Positions 5,434 to 13,229 are shown, numbered from the stretch's first letter. The stretch: 17,661 bases of DNA from Chloroflexia bacterium (GCA_025927935.1 JAICKM010000047.1:1-17661), one strand, 5' to 3'. The notes: a model not told the origin generated them from the sequence alone. Program-made: numbers and translations.

Positions 5434-7338
5434 ATGCGCCAACGAATCTGGTCCTTTGTCAAAGAGAATCCCATTCCCCCGTTTGCGCTGCTCGGCTTGA
5501 TCGCCGGGACCGTGCTCACATTCTGGGTGCATCCGCAGCATATTACGGAGCTGATCACCGGCGGCGCGTCTGCCTTCGGTTGGCAGAATCTGGATATCGC
5601 GGATTGGGTCTGGCTCATCACCCTGGTTGGCGGGGGGGCGCCGCTGGTCTGGTCCACCCTGCAAGGGATGCTGCGCGGGCGGTTCGCCAGCGACGTGGTG
5701 GCGATGCTGGCGATTCTCACCGCCGTGATCATGGGCGAATATTTTGCCGGGGTCATCGTGGTGCTCATGCAGTCGGGCGGGGAAGCGCTGGAACGCTATG
5801 GGTTGCGCCGGGCTTCGTCGTCGCTGGAACATTTGCTGGCCCGCGCACCGCACACCGCACACCGCAAACGCGCGGATTACCTCGAAGAGATCGCTGTGGC
5901 CCAGGTGGCGGTCGGCGATGCCCTGGTGGTGCGCCCCGGTGAGCTAATTCCCGTGGACGGCACGCTTCTCTCCGCAAGCGCCGACGTGGACGAGTCCGCC
6001 CTCACCGGCGAGCCGCTGGCGGCCGGCAAACAGCGCGACGACCGCTTGTTAAGCGGTAGTGTCAACGCGGGCGGTGCGTTCGAGATGCAGGCGGCGGCGC
6101 TGAGCAGCGAGAGCCAGTACGCCAAGATCGTGACGCTGGTGCGCCAGGCGCAAGAAGAGAAACCGCCCATTGGCCGGCTGGCCGATCAGTATGCCGTCTG
6201 GTTTACGCCCCTCACATTGCTCATGTGCGCGCTCGGCTGGCTCATCACCGGGGACCCGCGCACGATGCTGGCCGTGCTGGTGGTGGCGACGCCTTGCCCC
6301 CTGATTCTCGCCACGCCCATCGCCGTCATCAGCGGCATCAACCGGGCCGCCGACCGCGGGATTATCGTCAAGGGCGGGGCGGCCATCGAGCAGGTGGGCC
6401 GGGCCAAAGCAGTTGTGTTCGACAAGACGGGCACACTGACCCTCGGCACACCCGTGCTCGACCGGGTGACGTTGTTTAACGGGCATAGCGCGGTCGGCCT
6501 GCTGCGTAAGGCGGCCAGCGTGGAGCAACTGTCGTCGCACCTGCTGGGCCGGACGCTGGTCCAGGCGGCCCAGGCGGACGGCGGGCCGCTGCCTTTGCCG
6601 GACAATTTTCGCGAAGTGCCGGGGCGCGGCGTCGAGGGGCATGTCGAGGGCGAGCACATCCTGGTCGGCTCCCCGCGCTTCCTGGCCGAACGCCTGGGGC
6701 CGGAACGCATCGCCGGTGCGCGCGGGCTGCGCGAGCACGGCGCGGCGGGCGACACATTGGCGGCCTTTGTGGCCGTGGATCTGGAGCCTGCCGGCGTGGT
6801 GGTCTTCAACGACCATCTGCGCCCTGGCGTGCCCGATCTCGTGCAGCGCCTGCACCGGCTGGGCGTCCAACGCACGGTGATGCTGACCGGCGATCGCCTG
6901 GTGAACGCCCGCGCCATCGCCGCGGATGCAGGAGTCGATGAGGTGCATGCGGACCTGCTGCCCGAAGATAAAGTGGCGGTGTTACTAAAGCTGAAGGAGC
7001 AGTACGATCCCATCGCCATGGTAGGAGACGGGATCAACGACGCGCCCGCGCTGGCGACGGCCACGGTCGGCATCGCCATGGGCGCGCACGGCACCGGCGT
7101 GTCCGCGGAAGCCGCCGATATTGTGCTGCTGGTGGACGACGTGACCCGCGTCGGCGATGCCGTGGAGGTGGGACAGCGCACGTTGCGTGTCGCCAAGCAA
7201 AGCATCTATGCTGGGTTGGGCCTGAGCTTTGCCTTGATGGTGGCCGCCGCCTTCGGCCTCATCCCGCCGGCCATCGGTGCGTTGGCCCAGGAAGTCGTCG
7301 ATGTGGCGGTGATCGTCAATGCCTTGCGGGCGCGCTAG
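5434..7338 (+). CDS. P1B-type heavy-metal ATPase with TPCP motif
   Basis: ATP-driven metal exporter of the inner membrane, 634 residues from the chosen ATG. There is no N-terminal HMA metal-binding domain. Features in order: hydrophobic segments from about residue 17 (17-32, 58-76, then a pair at about 87-116), the actuator LTGEP at 190-194, a membrane helix with the metal-site TPCP at 286-289, the phosphorylation site DKTGTLT with D330, MLTGDR at 483-488, the hinge GDGINDAP from 531, and C-terminal helices. The nucleotide-domain His lies in SSHLLG (H369) without the usual following Pro. TPCP, instead of CPC, is the signature assigned to the P1B-5 group (Fe/Ni in Sinorhizobium Nia), but the C-terminal hemerythrin domain of that group is absent. 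No Shine-Dalgarno precedes 5434; a GTG at 5368 is an alternative start. Substrate is uncertain. Confidence 0.9.
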   Translation: MRQRIWSFVKENPIPPFALLGLIAGTVLTFWVHPQHITELITGGASAFGWQNLDIADWVWLITLVGGGAPLVWSTLQGMLRGRFASDVVAMLAILTAVIMGEYFAGVIVVLMQSGGEALERYGLRRASSSLEHLLARAPHTAHRKRADYLEEIAVAQVAVGDALVVRPGELIPVDGTLLSASADVDESALTGEPLAAGKQRDDRLLSGSVNAGGAFEMQAAALSSESQYAKIVTLVRQAQEEKPPIGRLADQYAVWFTPLTLLMCALGWLITGDPRTMLAVLVVATPCPLILATPIAVISGINRAADRGIIVKGGAAIEQVGRAKAVVFDKTGTLTLGTPVLDRVTLFNGHSAVGLLRKAASVEQLSSHLLGRTLVQAAQADGGPLPLPDNFREVPGRGVEGHVEGEHILVGSPRFLAERLGPERIAGARGLREHGAAGDTLAAFVAVDLEPAGVVVFNDHLRPGVPDLVQRLHRLGVQRTVMLTGDRLVNARAIAADAGVDEVHADLLPEDKVAVLLKLKEQYDPIAMVGDGINDAPALATATVGIAMGAHGTGVSAEAADIVLLVDDVTRVGDAVEVGQRTLRVAKQSIYAGLGLSFALMVAAAFGLIPPAIGALAQEVVDVAVIVNALRAR

Positions 7339-7347
7339 CGGGCGCGA

Positions 7348-8160
7348 TCAGCCTGGGGCGCCGGGCGCCTGGTCCGGGCCGGCGGCCAGCAGATAGCCCG
7401 TCCCGCGCACCGTCAAGATATAGCGCGGGTCGGCGGGGTTCTGCTCGATCTTTTGCCGTAGGTGGTAAATGTGCGGCTTGATCAACTCGGCGGCTTCCAG
7501 CGCCTGGGTGTCATAGCCCTGCGCGCACCGCACGATTTGCTGATAGGTCATCACCTGCCCGGCCTGTTGCGCGAGGCAGACCAGGATGCGAAACTCGGTG
7601 GGGGTCAGGTTCAGGGTCTGGTCGCCCACGCGGGCGACCTGCTTCCAGGTAGAGATCTGCAAGTCGCCGATGGCGATCCAGCCTTCCGCCGGTTCGACGG
7701 GCCGCTGCGCGGGCGCAGCACGCCCGCCCAACTCGCCGACCACGCTTTGCAGCGTTGCCAGCAACTCTCGCTTGCGGCGCTCCTCCTGCCCGCGCCGAAT
7801 CGCGGCGGCGACGCGAGCCAGGACCTCTTGCGGGTCGGCGGTCTTGAGCAGGTAATCAAACACTCCCACATGCAGCCCGGTGATCGCGCTGTCCAGTGAG
7901 CCATGGCCCGTGAGGATGATGATCATGGCGTCGGGCTGGCGCTCGCGGGCGCGTGTCGCCACATCCATGCCGTTGATGCCGGGCAACTGGAGATCGAGCA
8001 GCAACAGGTCGAAGGGCCGCTGGTGGATCAGCGCCAGCGCCTCTTCGCCGGTGGCCGCAGCGATGACTTCATAGCCCCGGCGCTCCAACAAGGCGGTCAA
8101 CGTCGTGCGGATGGGCGCTTCGTCGTCGACGACCAGGATCTGCGGGGCCGGCTGGGCCAT
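7348..8160 (-). CDS. OmpR/PhoB-family response regulator
   Basis: DNA-binding regulator of 270 residues. The receiver domain (about 6-122) has D12/D13, phospho-acceptor D56 (LLLLDLQLP), T84 (IILTGHG) and K106 (YLLKTA). A linker of about 40 residues rich in Arg, Gly and Pro follows. The winged-helix effector (about 165-258) contains LNLTPTEFRILVCL and the terminal wing RYILTVRGTGYLL. The ATG has AAGGAG seven bases upstream. It begins 24 bp after the stop of the PAS-GAF kinase on the same strand, so the two form a standard two-component operon with the kinase first. It converges on the metal ATPase with only 9 bp between stop codons. Targets are unknown; the adjacent nitroreductase/USP operon and ATPase are the natural candidates, as inference. 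Confidence 0.94.
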   Translation of the reverse strand: MAQPAPQILVVDDEAPIRTTLTALLERRGYEVIAAATGEEALALIHQRPFDLLLLDLQLPGINGMDVATRARERQPDAMIIILTGHGSLDSAITGLHVGVFDYLLKTADPQEVLARVAAAIRRGQEERRKRELLATLQSVVGELGGRAAPAQRPVEPAEGWIAIGDLQISTWKQVARVGDQTLNLTPTEFRILVCLAQQAGQVMTYQQIVRCAQGYDTQALEAAELIKPHIYHLRQKIEQNPADPRYILTVRGTGYLLAAGPDQAPGAPG

Positions 8161-8184
8161 GGGTGAACTCCTTCCGAGTGCGGC

Positions 8185-9942
8185 TCAAATATTGGGTTGA
8201 TACGGCAGCACGACCCGGAAGGTGCTACCCTGTCCTTCCTGGCTCTCGACCAGCAGTTGCCCGCCGTGCTGGGTCACGATATGCGCGCTGATCGAGAGGC
8301 CAAGCCCGGTGCCGCTGGGCTTGGTGGTGAAAAACGGCTCGAACAGCCGCTCGCGGACCTCGGGCGGGATGCCGATCCCGGTGTCGGCGATCTCGACCAG
8401 GGCCATGGTCGGCCCGGCCTCTGTCCGCACCGTCAGTGTGCCTCCGTCGGGCATCGCGTCGATGGCATTCAAGATCAAGTTCAGAAAGACCTGTCGCAAC
8501 TGATCGCTGTCGCAGACGACGGGCGGCAAGTCGGGGTCCGGGGTGAAGATCATCTTGATCGGCAACTGGCGCAAGTTCAGCGCCGCTAGTTCCAATGTTT
8601 CCTCTAGCCCCCGATTCACATTATACGGCGCCAGCTCCCCGCGCGCCGGGCGATAGAAGTCACGCATACGCTCGATGATCGTGGCGATGCGGGCCAGTTG
8701 GTCGCGGGCCATGTTCATATAGGGGGAGTCGCGTAGGGCCGCGGGCAGGTCTTCTTCCAGCAGATAGAGGCAGTTGCGCGCCGCGTAGAGTGGATTGTTA
8801 ATCTCGTGCGCGACAGCGGCAGCCAGTTCGCCCACAGCGGCCAGGCGGGCCGTCTGCAACATGCCCGCTTCGACCGTGGTGAGCCGGGCGGCCATGGTGC
8901 GCTGCTGCTCCTCCAGATCGGCCAGTTGGCTGGACAGGGCCGCCGCCTCGTGCCGGCTGCGCTCTTCCAGGATGGCGGTGGCCGTGAGATTCGCCAGGCC
9001 CTCCACTGTGGCCTGCGCCTCGGCGGCAAACGGTCCCTCACCGCTGTCGCGCACCAGGGCCAGCACGCCGATGGCCTGGCCGCGCGCCATCAGCGGGATC
9101 GCCAGTACGCCGCTGGGCGGGTGTTCGGGGTCCAGCACGCTGAGCAACGGCATGTCGGCGCCCTCGGCGCGGGCACGCTTCAGCACGGCGGCCACCGAAC
9201 TGGCGCGATAGGTCTGGCGCGTGGTGAAAGCGGCGCCCAGGATGCCGGGATCGACCGGCAAGGTGATCGGCATGGCGCCCAGCCCGGCGCGGAGCGCCAG
9301 GCGCTGCGTTGCGGGGTCATACAGATAAATAGCGGCGCGCACGGCCTGGGGCACCAGGGCCAGCGCATGGATCAGCGCGCGTTCCAGCATGGCATCGCGG
9401 CTGCGCGCGGCGAGTAATTCGCTGCTCACCTGAAGCAACGCATTGAGATGGGCCGTGCGGCGCTGCACCTGCTGCTCCAACTCTTCGGCGGCCCGCCGCC
9501 GCTCGCTGATGTCGCGGATCACGCTCATCACCAGCAGGCCGTTCTCGGTCTGCACCGGACTCAGGCTGATTTCGGCTGAGAATTCGCTGCCGTCCTTGCA
9601 GCGGGCCAGCAGGATGCGGTCGCTGCCGATGGGCCGCGTTTGCGGGTGGGCATAGTAGTGCGCCCGGTCGCGGGTATGCTCGGCGCGCAGTTGATCGGGG
9701 ACCAGTAGCTCGATGGACTGGCCGGTCAGTTCAGCCCGGTCATAGCCGAAGAGTTCTTCGCCGCGGCTGTTGACCAGCACGATCTTCCCGGTCTGGTCGA
9801 CGATGACGATAGCGTCGGGCGCGGATTCCAGCAGCGCGCGGAACCAGGCGTCGGTGGGCACGGCCTCGGACGCAGGCAGACTCCGCCCGTCCGCGCCCAT
9901 CTGGCCGGGCGGGGTGGCGCGTTTGTGGGCCTGCTTGACCAT
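8185..9942 (-). CDS. soluble PAS-GAF sensor histidine kinase
   Basis: Cytosolic sensor kinase, 585 residues from the chosen ATG, with no transmembrane helix. Domains in order: PAS (about 30-148, including DAIVIVDQTGKIVLVN), GAF (about 166-327), a coiled coil, the HisKA dimerisation domain with H379 in AVAHEINNPL, and the HATPase with N-box LNLILNAIDA near 487-496, DTGIGIP at 520-526 and GTGLGLS at 544-550. The HEINNPL form is typical of NtrB/AtoS-like kinases. The ATG at 9942 is preferred over one at 9954 because GGAGAGGG lies just before it. It is followed 24 bp later by its likely partner regulator. The PAS and GAF domains suggest a small-molecule, redox or gas ligand, but I cannot identify a cofactor-binding residue with confidence. 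Confidence 0.94.
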   Translation of the reverse strand: MVKQAHKRATPPGQMGADGRSLPASEAVPTDAWFRALLESAPDAIVIVDQTGKIVLVNSRGEELFGYDRAELTGQSIELLVPDQLRAEHTRDRAHYYAHPQTRPIGSDRILLARCKDGSEFSAEISLSPVQTENGLLVMSVIRDISERRRAAEELEQQVQRRTAHLNALLQVSSELLAARSRDAMLERALIHALALVPQAVRAAIYLYDPATQRLALRAGLGAMPITLPVDPGILGAAFTTRQTYRASSVAAVLKRARAEGADMPLLSVLDPEHPPSGVLAIPLMARGQAIGVLALVRDSGEGPFAAEAQATVEGLANLTATAILEERSRHEAAALSSQLADLEEQQRTMAARLTTVEAGMLQTARLAAVGELAAAVAHEINNPLYAARNCLYLLEEDLPAALRDSPYMNMARDQLARIATIIERMRDFYRPARGELAPYNVNRGLEETLELAALNLRQLPIKMIFTPDPDLPPVVCDSDQLRQVFLNLILNAIDAMPDGGTLTVRTEAGPTMALVEIADTGIGIPPEVRERLFEPFFTTKPSGTGLGLSISAHIVTQHGGQLLVESQEGQGSTFRVVLPYQPNI

Positions 9943-9987
9943 ATCCCTCTCCATTCCAGGCGGTGGTACGCCTCGACTGCCTTCTGT

Positions 9988-10016
9988 ATCATACAGGTTC
10001 GCGGCGCACGGATCAA
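9988..10016 (-). promoter_or_regulatory. sigma70-type promoter for the kinase-regulator operon
   Basis: On the minus strand TTGATC and TATGAT are separated by exactly 17 bp. The predicted start near 9981 leaves a leader of about 40 nt containing the GGAGAGGG ribosome site of the kinase. It lies in the divergent region with the receiver gene at 10099. Confidence 0.6.
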
Positions 10017-10086
10017 ATGGCGTGCGGTGGTGAGCTTGCTACCTAGAGTTAGCGGATGTTTAACATTCCGTTCCGATAAGATCCCT

Positions 10087-10092
10087 TATACT
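10087..10092 (+). promoter_or_regulatory. -10 box placed for a leaderless receiver mRNA
   Basis: TATACT ends exactly six bases before the ATG at 10099, the same geometry as the TATAAT before the other receiver (1378-1383). No Shine-Dalgarno lies before this ATG. A -35 hexamer is not convincing at 17 bp (CATTCC); a TTAACA lies 21 bp away. Confidence 0.45.
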
Positions 10093-10098
10093 GGTGCT

Positions 10099-10488
10099 AT
10101 GTCTCTCCATATCCTGATCGTCGATGCCGATCGTAGTGCTGCGCAGGTGACGGGCGCGGCGGTGACGCGCAGCCTGCCCGCCGCCACCGTCACCGTAACC
10201 ATGGACCCGGCGCACGCCTGGCCGCGCCATCAGCCGGAGTCGTTGGATGTGTTGATCATCGACCCGCCGTCGCGCCGTCCGGCGGGCACCCAGCTCATCC
10301 GCCGGGCACAAGCAATCTGGCCCGGCGTCCTGGTGATCGTGCTGGCCTCCGCGCCGACCCCCGCGTTGCGCCGCGATCTGCGCGCCCTCGGAGTGGACGT
10401 GTATCTGGAAAAGCCCACGCTGCTGCCGGTCGTGCTGACCGCGTTGCATACGGCGCTGCAACGTCCGGGCCGTACTTGCGTCGATTAG
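10099..10488 (+). CDS. stand-alone receiver-domain protein (divergent)
   Basis: A 129-residue single REC-like domain. It opens MSLHILIVDADRSAA with acidic residues D9 and D11, has the acceptor-position D55 in DVLIIDPPSRR and K105 in VYLEKPT. S84 stands near the switch position (VLASAPTP). The key residues for phosphorylation are present, but the acceptor loop PPSRRPAG is unlike typical receivers. I chose the ATG at 10099 because the fold starts there and because TATACT stands six bases upstream, implying a leaderless message; the longer upstream frame has no ribosome site. A perfect 9-bp hairpin follows the stop. It is divergent from the PAS-GAF kinase, so it could be an extra phospho-acceptor for it. 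This link is inferred. Confidence 0.8.
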   Translation: MSLHILIVDADRSAAQVTGAAVTRSLPAATVTVTMDPAHAWPRHQPESLDVLIIDPPSRRPAGTQLIRRAQAIWPGVLVIVLASAPTPALRRDLRALGVDVYLEKPTLLPVVLTALHTALQRPGRTCVD

Positions 10489-10490
10489 CC

Positions 10491-10513
10491 CTGGCATGGC
10501 AGGACCATGCCAG
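10491..10513 (+). terminator. hairpin after the receiver gene
   Basis: CTGGCATGG and CCATGCCAG pair perfectly around a five-base loop, two bases after the TAG stop. No T-run follows. It may be a terminator without a U-tract or a 3'-end stabiliser. Confidence 0.45.
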
Positions 10514-10521
10514 CGAGGACT

Positions 10522-10540
10522 TGCATCCATGCAGTATACT
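10522..10540 (+). promoter_or_regulatory. candidate -10 box with adjacent small dyad
   Basis: TATACT at 10535-10540 directly follows the inverted repeat TGCATCCATGCA (10522-10533). No -35 hexamer lies at 16-18 bp. If used, transcription would start near 10547, giving a leader of roughly 160 nt before the gene at 10711. Confidence 0.25.
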
Positions 10541-10542
10541 AT

Positions 10543-10572
10543 TGGTAAGGTAGAAAAGTGTAATGGTAAGGT
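10543..10572 (+). repeat. direct repeat TGGTAAGGT with 21-bp period
   Basis: The nonamer TGGTAAGGT occurs at 10543-10551 and again at 10564-10572. The 21-bp period equals two turns of the helix, so both copies face the same side of the DNA. They lie in the 222-bp intergenic region before the phosphoesterase-like gene. This is the pattern expected of paired activator or repressor sites. Confidence 0.4.
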
Positions 10573-10593
10573 GCGGAACGAAATGCTCCCCCG

Positions 10594-10676
10594 CTACTAC
10601 CTGTTTCGCTTGTGTTACTAGCCGCGGCCGTTTGAATCTGCGCCCCGTATCCGGCCCTACTACATTGCTTTCGCTT
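10594..10676 (+). repeat. imperfect direct repeat CTACTAC...TTTCGCTT
   Basis: CTACTAC followed after three bases by TTTCGCTT (10594-10611) recurs as CTACTAC followed after five bases by TTTCGCTT (10657-10676). The starts are 63 bp apart, just upstream of the ribosome site of the gene at 10711. Function is unknown and chance is not excluded. Confidence 0.3.
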
Positions 10677-10710
10677 TTGCCGCCGGGTGGGCTATCCCTG
10701 GAGGTGTGCC

Positions 10711-11565
10711 ATGCGCGTGCTCGTAATCAACGCTATTGATGGGCGGCTTGATCGATTGCAAGCTGTCCTTGATCAGCAACGCCCAGCTATCGAAGCCGTG
10801 TTTGTCCTCGGCAATATCACTCCGTCCGGCGCCCGGCTCCAGGCGTATCAGGCCCAGGTCCGCAACGGCCAGATCCCGGCGCCGGTGATCGAAGCTCTCG
10901 ATCGCGAGAGCCGCTGCACCGGGCCGAGTTACGCGCAGGTGTTCACGTTGCTCGGCGATCTCGGCGTCCCCGTGTATCTGATTCCCGGCGAACACGATGC
11001 GCCCTTCACAGCGCTGACTGCGGCGTTGCAGGCTCATTGGGGCACCGGGCGGCTCGTCCTGGCCCACCGGGCCGTCCATGCGCTGCCCAGCGGGGATGCC
11101 GTGGCCGGGTTCGGCGGCTTGTTGACGGCAGCGCGGGACGACGCGCGCCTGCTGCTGCACTTCCCCGACTGGATGGTGCAGAACGCCTTTGAGAACCTGG
11201 CCGCGTTTAGCTCGGTGTTCCGCGAAGCCCGGCGGCGCATCTTCCTGTTTGCGATGCCGCCGCGCGCCACAAACCTCGATCTACACGGGGGGACGCATAC
11301 GGGCGACTCGACCTTGAACACGATTATCAAGACCTATGGTCCCCACCTGGTGTGTTGCGGCGGGAGCGACGGCAATCGAGGGATCGAAGTGATCGAGGGG
11401 GCGCTGGTGGTCCGGCCCGGCTCGCTCGTGGAAGGCTCGTATGCGCTGGTGGATCTAGACCGCATGCAGGCGCAGTTGGAATGGCTGGATGCCCGACCGG
11501 GCATCGAGGCGGGCATGGCCGCCGCCGTGCATAGTGGGAGCTACGAAGTCGGGGCCGGCATGTAA
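10711..11565 (+). CDS. metallophosphoesterase-fold protein lacking metal ligands (pseudoenzyme)
   Basis: A 284-residue cytosolic protein that follows the calcineurin-like phosphoesterase plan block by block but has replaced its ligands. The first block is INAIDGRLDRLQAVL, where families have S-D-I-H-G, so Asp becomes A8 and His becomes D10. The second is VFVLGNIT (GD becomes G34-N35). The third is IPGEHD (GNHD becomes GEHD, 93-96). The C-terminal block VCCGGSDGNRG has GGSD (217-220) where GHxH belongs, followed by VVRPGSL, matching the usual NPGS. Structure is probably retained while di-metal catalysis is very unlikely. The ATG has GGAGG six bases upstream; an in-frame GTG at 10687 has nothing comparable. 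It follows the receiver gene after a 222-bp region with repeats and converges with the membrane kinase, 13 bp between stops. Role unknown, perhaps nucleotide sensing or scaffolding. Confidence 0.75.
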   Translation: MRVLVINAIDGRLDRLQAVLDQQRPAIEAVFVLGNITPSGARLQAYQAQVRNGQIPAPVIEALDRESRCTGPSYAQVFTLLGDLGVPVYLIPGEHDAPFTALTAALQAHWGTGRLVLAHRAVHALPSGDAVAGFGGLLTAARDDARLLLHFPDWMVQNAFENLAAFSSVFREARRRIFLFAMPPRATNLDLHGGTHTGDSTLNTIIKTYGPHLVCCGGSDGNRGIEVIEGALVVRPGSLVEGSYALVDLDRMQAQLEWLDARPGIEAGMAAAVHSGSYEVGAGM

Positions 11566-11578
11566 CGGGCGCTCGCGC

Positions 11579-13159
11579 CTACTTGGGCCCGGCATACGAG
11601 CCGGTAGCTGCATAGAGGCTGGCGCCCGCCGCGCCGTCGCGCGACTCGGAGGGGGCGAGGGGCACGTACACGGTGAAAGTGCTGCCTTGCCCCTCCGTGC
11701 TCTGCACCTCGATGTCGCCGCCCAGGAGTTCGACCAGCTTGCGCACAATCGCCAGCCCCAGACCGGAGCCGCCCGTGGTACGACTGAGTCCGCTGCTGAC
11801 CTGGTAAAACTCTTTCCAGATCTGGTCTAATTCGGCGGCGGGGATCCCGATGCCGGTATCGCTCACCCGGAAGACAATCCAGTTGGGCAGCGCCGGATCG
11901 CCGCCGGTCCAGAGCGTCACACTGCCCTGCTTGGTGAACTTGATCGCGTTGCTGACTAGATTGAGCAATACCTGGCGCAAGCGGGTTTCATCGCTGGTGA
12001 GTGTGGGGATGTGGGGTGCGACCTGGATCAGCAGGGCCAGCCCCTTCTGCCGCGCCATTGGCTCCAGCGCGGCGCCCACGCCGGCCACCAATTGGCCGGC
12101 GTCGATGCGGGTCAGCGACAGGCTCACTTTACCGGCTTCGACCCGCGCGAGATCGAGCATATCGTTGATCAGCGTGAGCAGCTGCTGGCTGTTGCGCAGT
12201 ATCCGCTCCAGTTGCTGGCGCTGTTTGTCGTTCACCGGCCCGTAGACCTCGCCCACTAACATCTCGCTGAAGCCGATGACCGTGTTGAGCGGGGTGCGCA
12301 ACTCATGGCTGATGTTGGCGATAAAGGCGGTTTTGGCCTGGTTGGCGCTGTGCGTTTCTTCATTCAGGCGCTGTAGCTCGACGTTGGCCTGTTCCAGGGC
12401 CAGATACTTTTCGCGCAACTGCACCACGAGTCCGTTGAGAGCGCGGGCCAGCTCTTGCGCCTGGCGGGGCGCTCCGGCGTCGAGCGTGAACTCCGGCAGG
12501 TCTTGCTGGGCCGTGCCGGCCGCGCCACGGGCCTGGCGGGCCAGGGCAGTGATCGGGCGGCCCTGGCGGACGAACATGATGCCGGCGAGCAACAGGACCA
12601 GCCCCAGCCCGATCACCGCCGCGATGGTGCGCTCGGTGCGCCCGAGATTGCGCGTGTCCTCCAGGGCCAGCTCTGCGGCGCTCACGTCGCCTGCGGCACG
12701 GGCGAGCATACGATCGTGGCTGGCGGCCAGATCACGAGCGACCGGGTCCAGGCCGGTCGTCAGGGCCGGGCGGGCCAGGCGCAGGCCGCCCTTATCGTAG
12801 ACGGCGAAGACGTTGTCAAGGGCGGCGTTGAACCGCGCCACCACCTCGGTATAATGCGCGGCGACGTCGCTCGGCGCGAGGGTCTCGTATTCGGTGGCGG
12901 CCCGGCTTAGCTCCGTGCGCTGGCTGAGCGCCAGGTCCCGCCCGGCCCGGTCACCGTTCAGGTAGTTGGTCACGGCGCTTTGCGCCTGGATGCCGGCCAC
13001 CTGGCCGCGCAAAAGGGCACTCTGTTGCTGGTACGCAGCGGCAAGCTGTTGCTGCGCGCCGGCCAGCCGGCTATCGGTGAGCATGCCGCTGCCCAACGTC
13101 GCCACTAGAATCGTGGCGACGGCGACCAGATACAAGGCAAAGCGCAGCATAGTCGGCAT
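11579..13159 (-). CDS. membrane sensor histidine kinase with periplasmic helical domain and HAMP
   Basis: A 526-residue inner-membrane kinase from the chosen ATG. A first transmembrane helix (about 5-26) is followed by an alanine/glutamine-rich, all-helical extracytoplasmic domain of about 150 residues, like CHASE3 or four-helix-bundle MCP sensors. A second membrane helix follows (about 180-197). Then come HAMP, a short coiled coil, HisKA with H285 in FIANISHELRTPL, and HATPase with the N-box LLNLVSNAIKF, DTGIGIP and GSGLGLA. All kinase motifs are complete. There is no receiver domain and no adjacent regulator. The start is uncertain: GTG at 13189, ATG at 13159 and ATG at 13150 are in frame and none has a clear ribosome site. 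A TATAAT at 13224-13229 could initiate its mRNA. Ligand unknown. Confidence 0.92.
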   Translation of the reverse strand: MPTMLRFALYLVAVATILVATLGSGMLTDSRLAGAQQQLAAAYQQQSALLRGQVAGIQAQSAVTNYLNGDRAGRDLALSQRTELSRAATEYETLAPSDVAAHYTEVVARFNAALDNVFAVYDKGGLRLARPALTTGLDPVARDLAASHDRMLARAAGDVSAAELALEDTRNLGRTERTIAAVIGLGLVLLLAGIMFVRQGRPITALARQARGAAGTAQQDLPEFTLDAGAPRQAQELARALNGLVVQLREKYLALEQANVELQRLNEETHSANQAKTAFIANISHELRTPLNTVIGFSEMLVGEVYGPVNDKQRQQLERILRNSQQLLTLINDMLDLARVEAGKVSLSLTRIDAGQLVAGVGAALEPMARQKGLALLIQVAPHIPTLTSDETRLRQVLLNLVSNAIKFTKQGSVTLWTGGDPALPNWIVFRVSDTGIGIPAAELDQIWKEFYQVSSGLSRTTGGSGLGLAIVRKLVELLGGDIEVQSTEGQGSTFTVYVPLAPSESRDGAAGASLYAATGSYAGPK

Positions 13160-13223
13160 AATTCGTAGGCGCGGTACAGACGCCGGCACGCAGGTTCGGC
13201 CGGTGATAGGACTCCGGTGCTAT

Positions 13224-13229
13224 ATTATA
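13224..13229 (-). promoter_or_regulatory. -10 box for the membrane kinase
   Basis: A perfect TATAAT on the minus strand, about 65 bp before the ATG at 13159. The region 16-18 bp upstream is GC-rich without a -35-like hexamer, so the promoter may need an activator. Confidence 0.35.
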
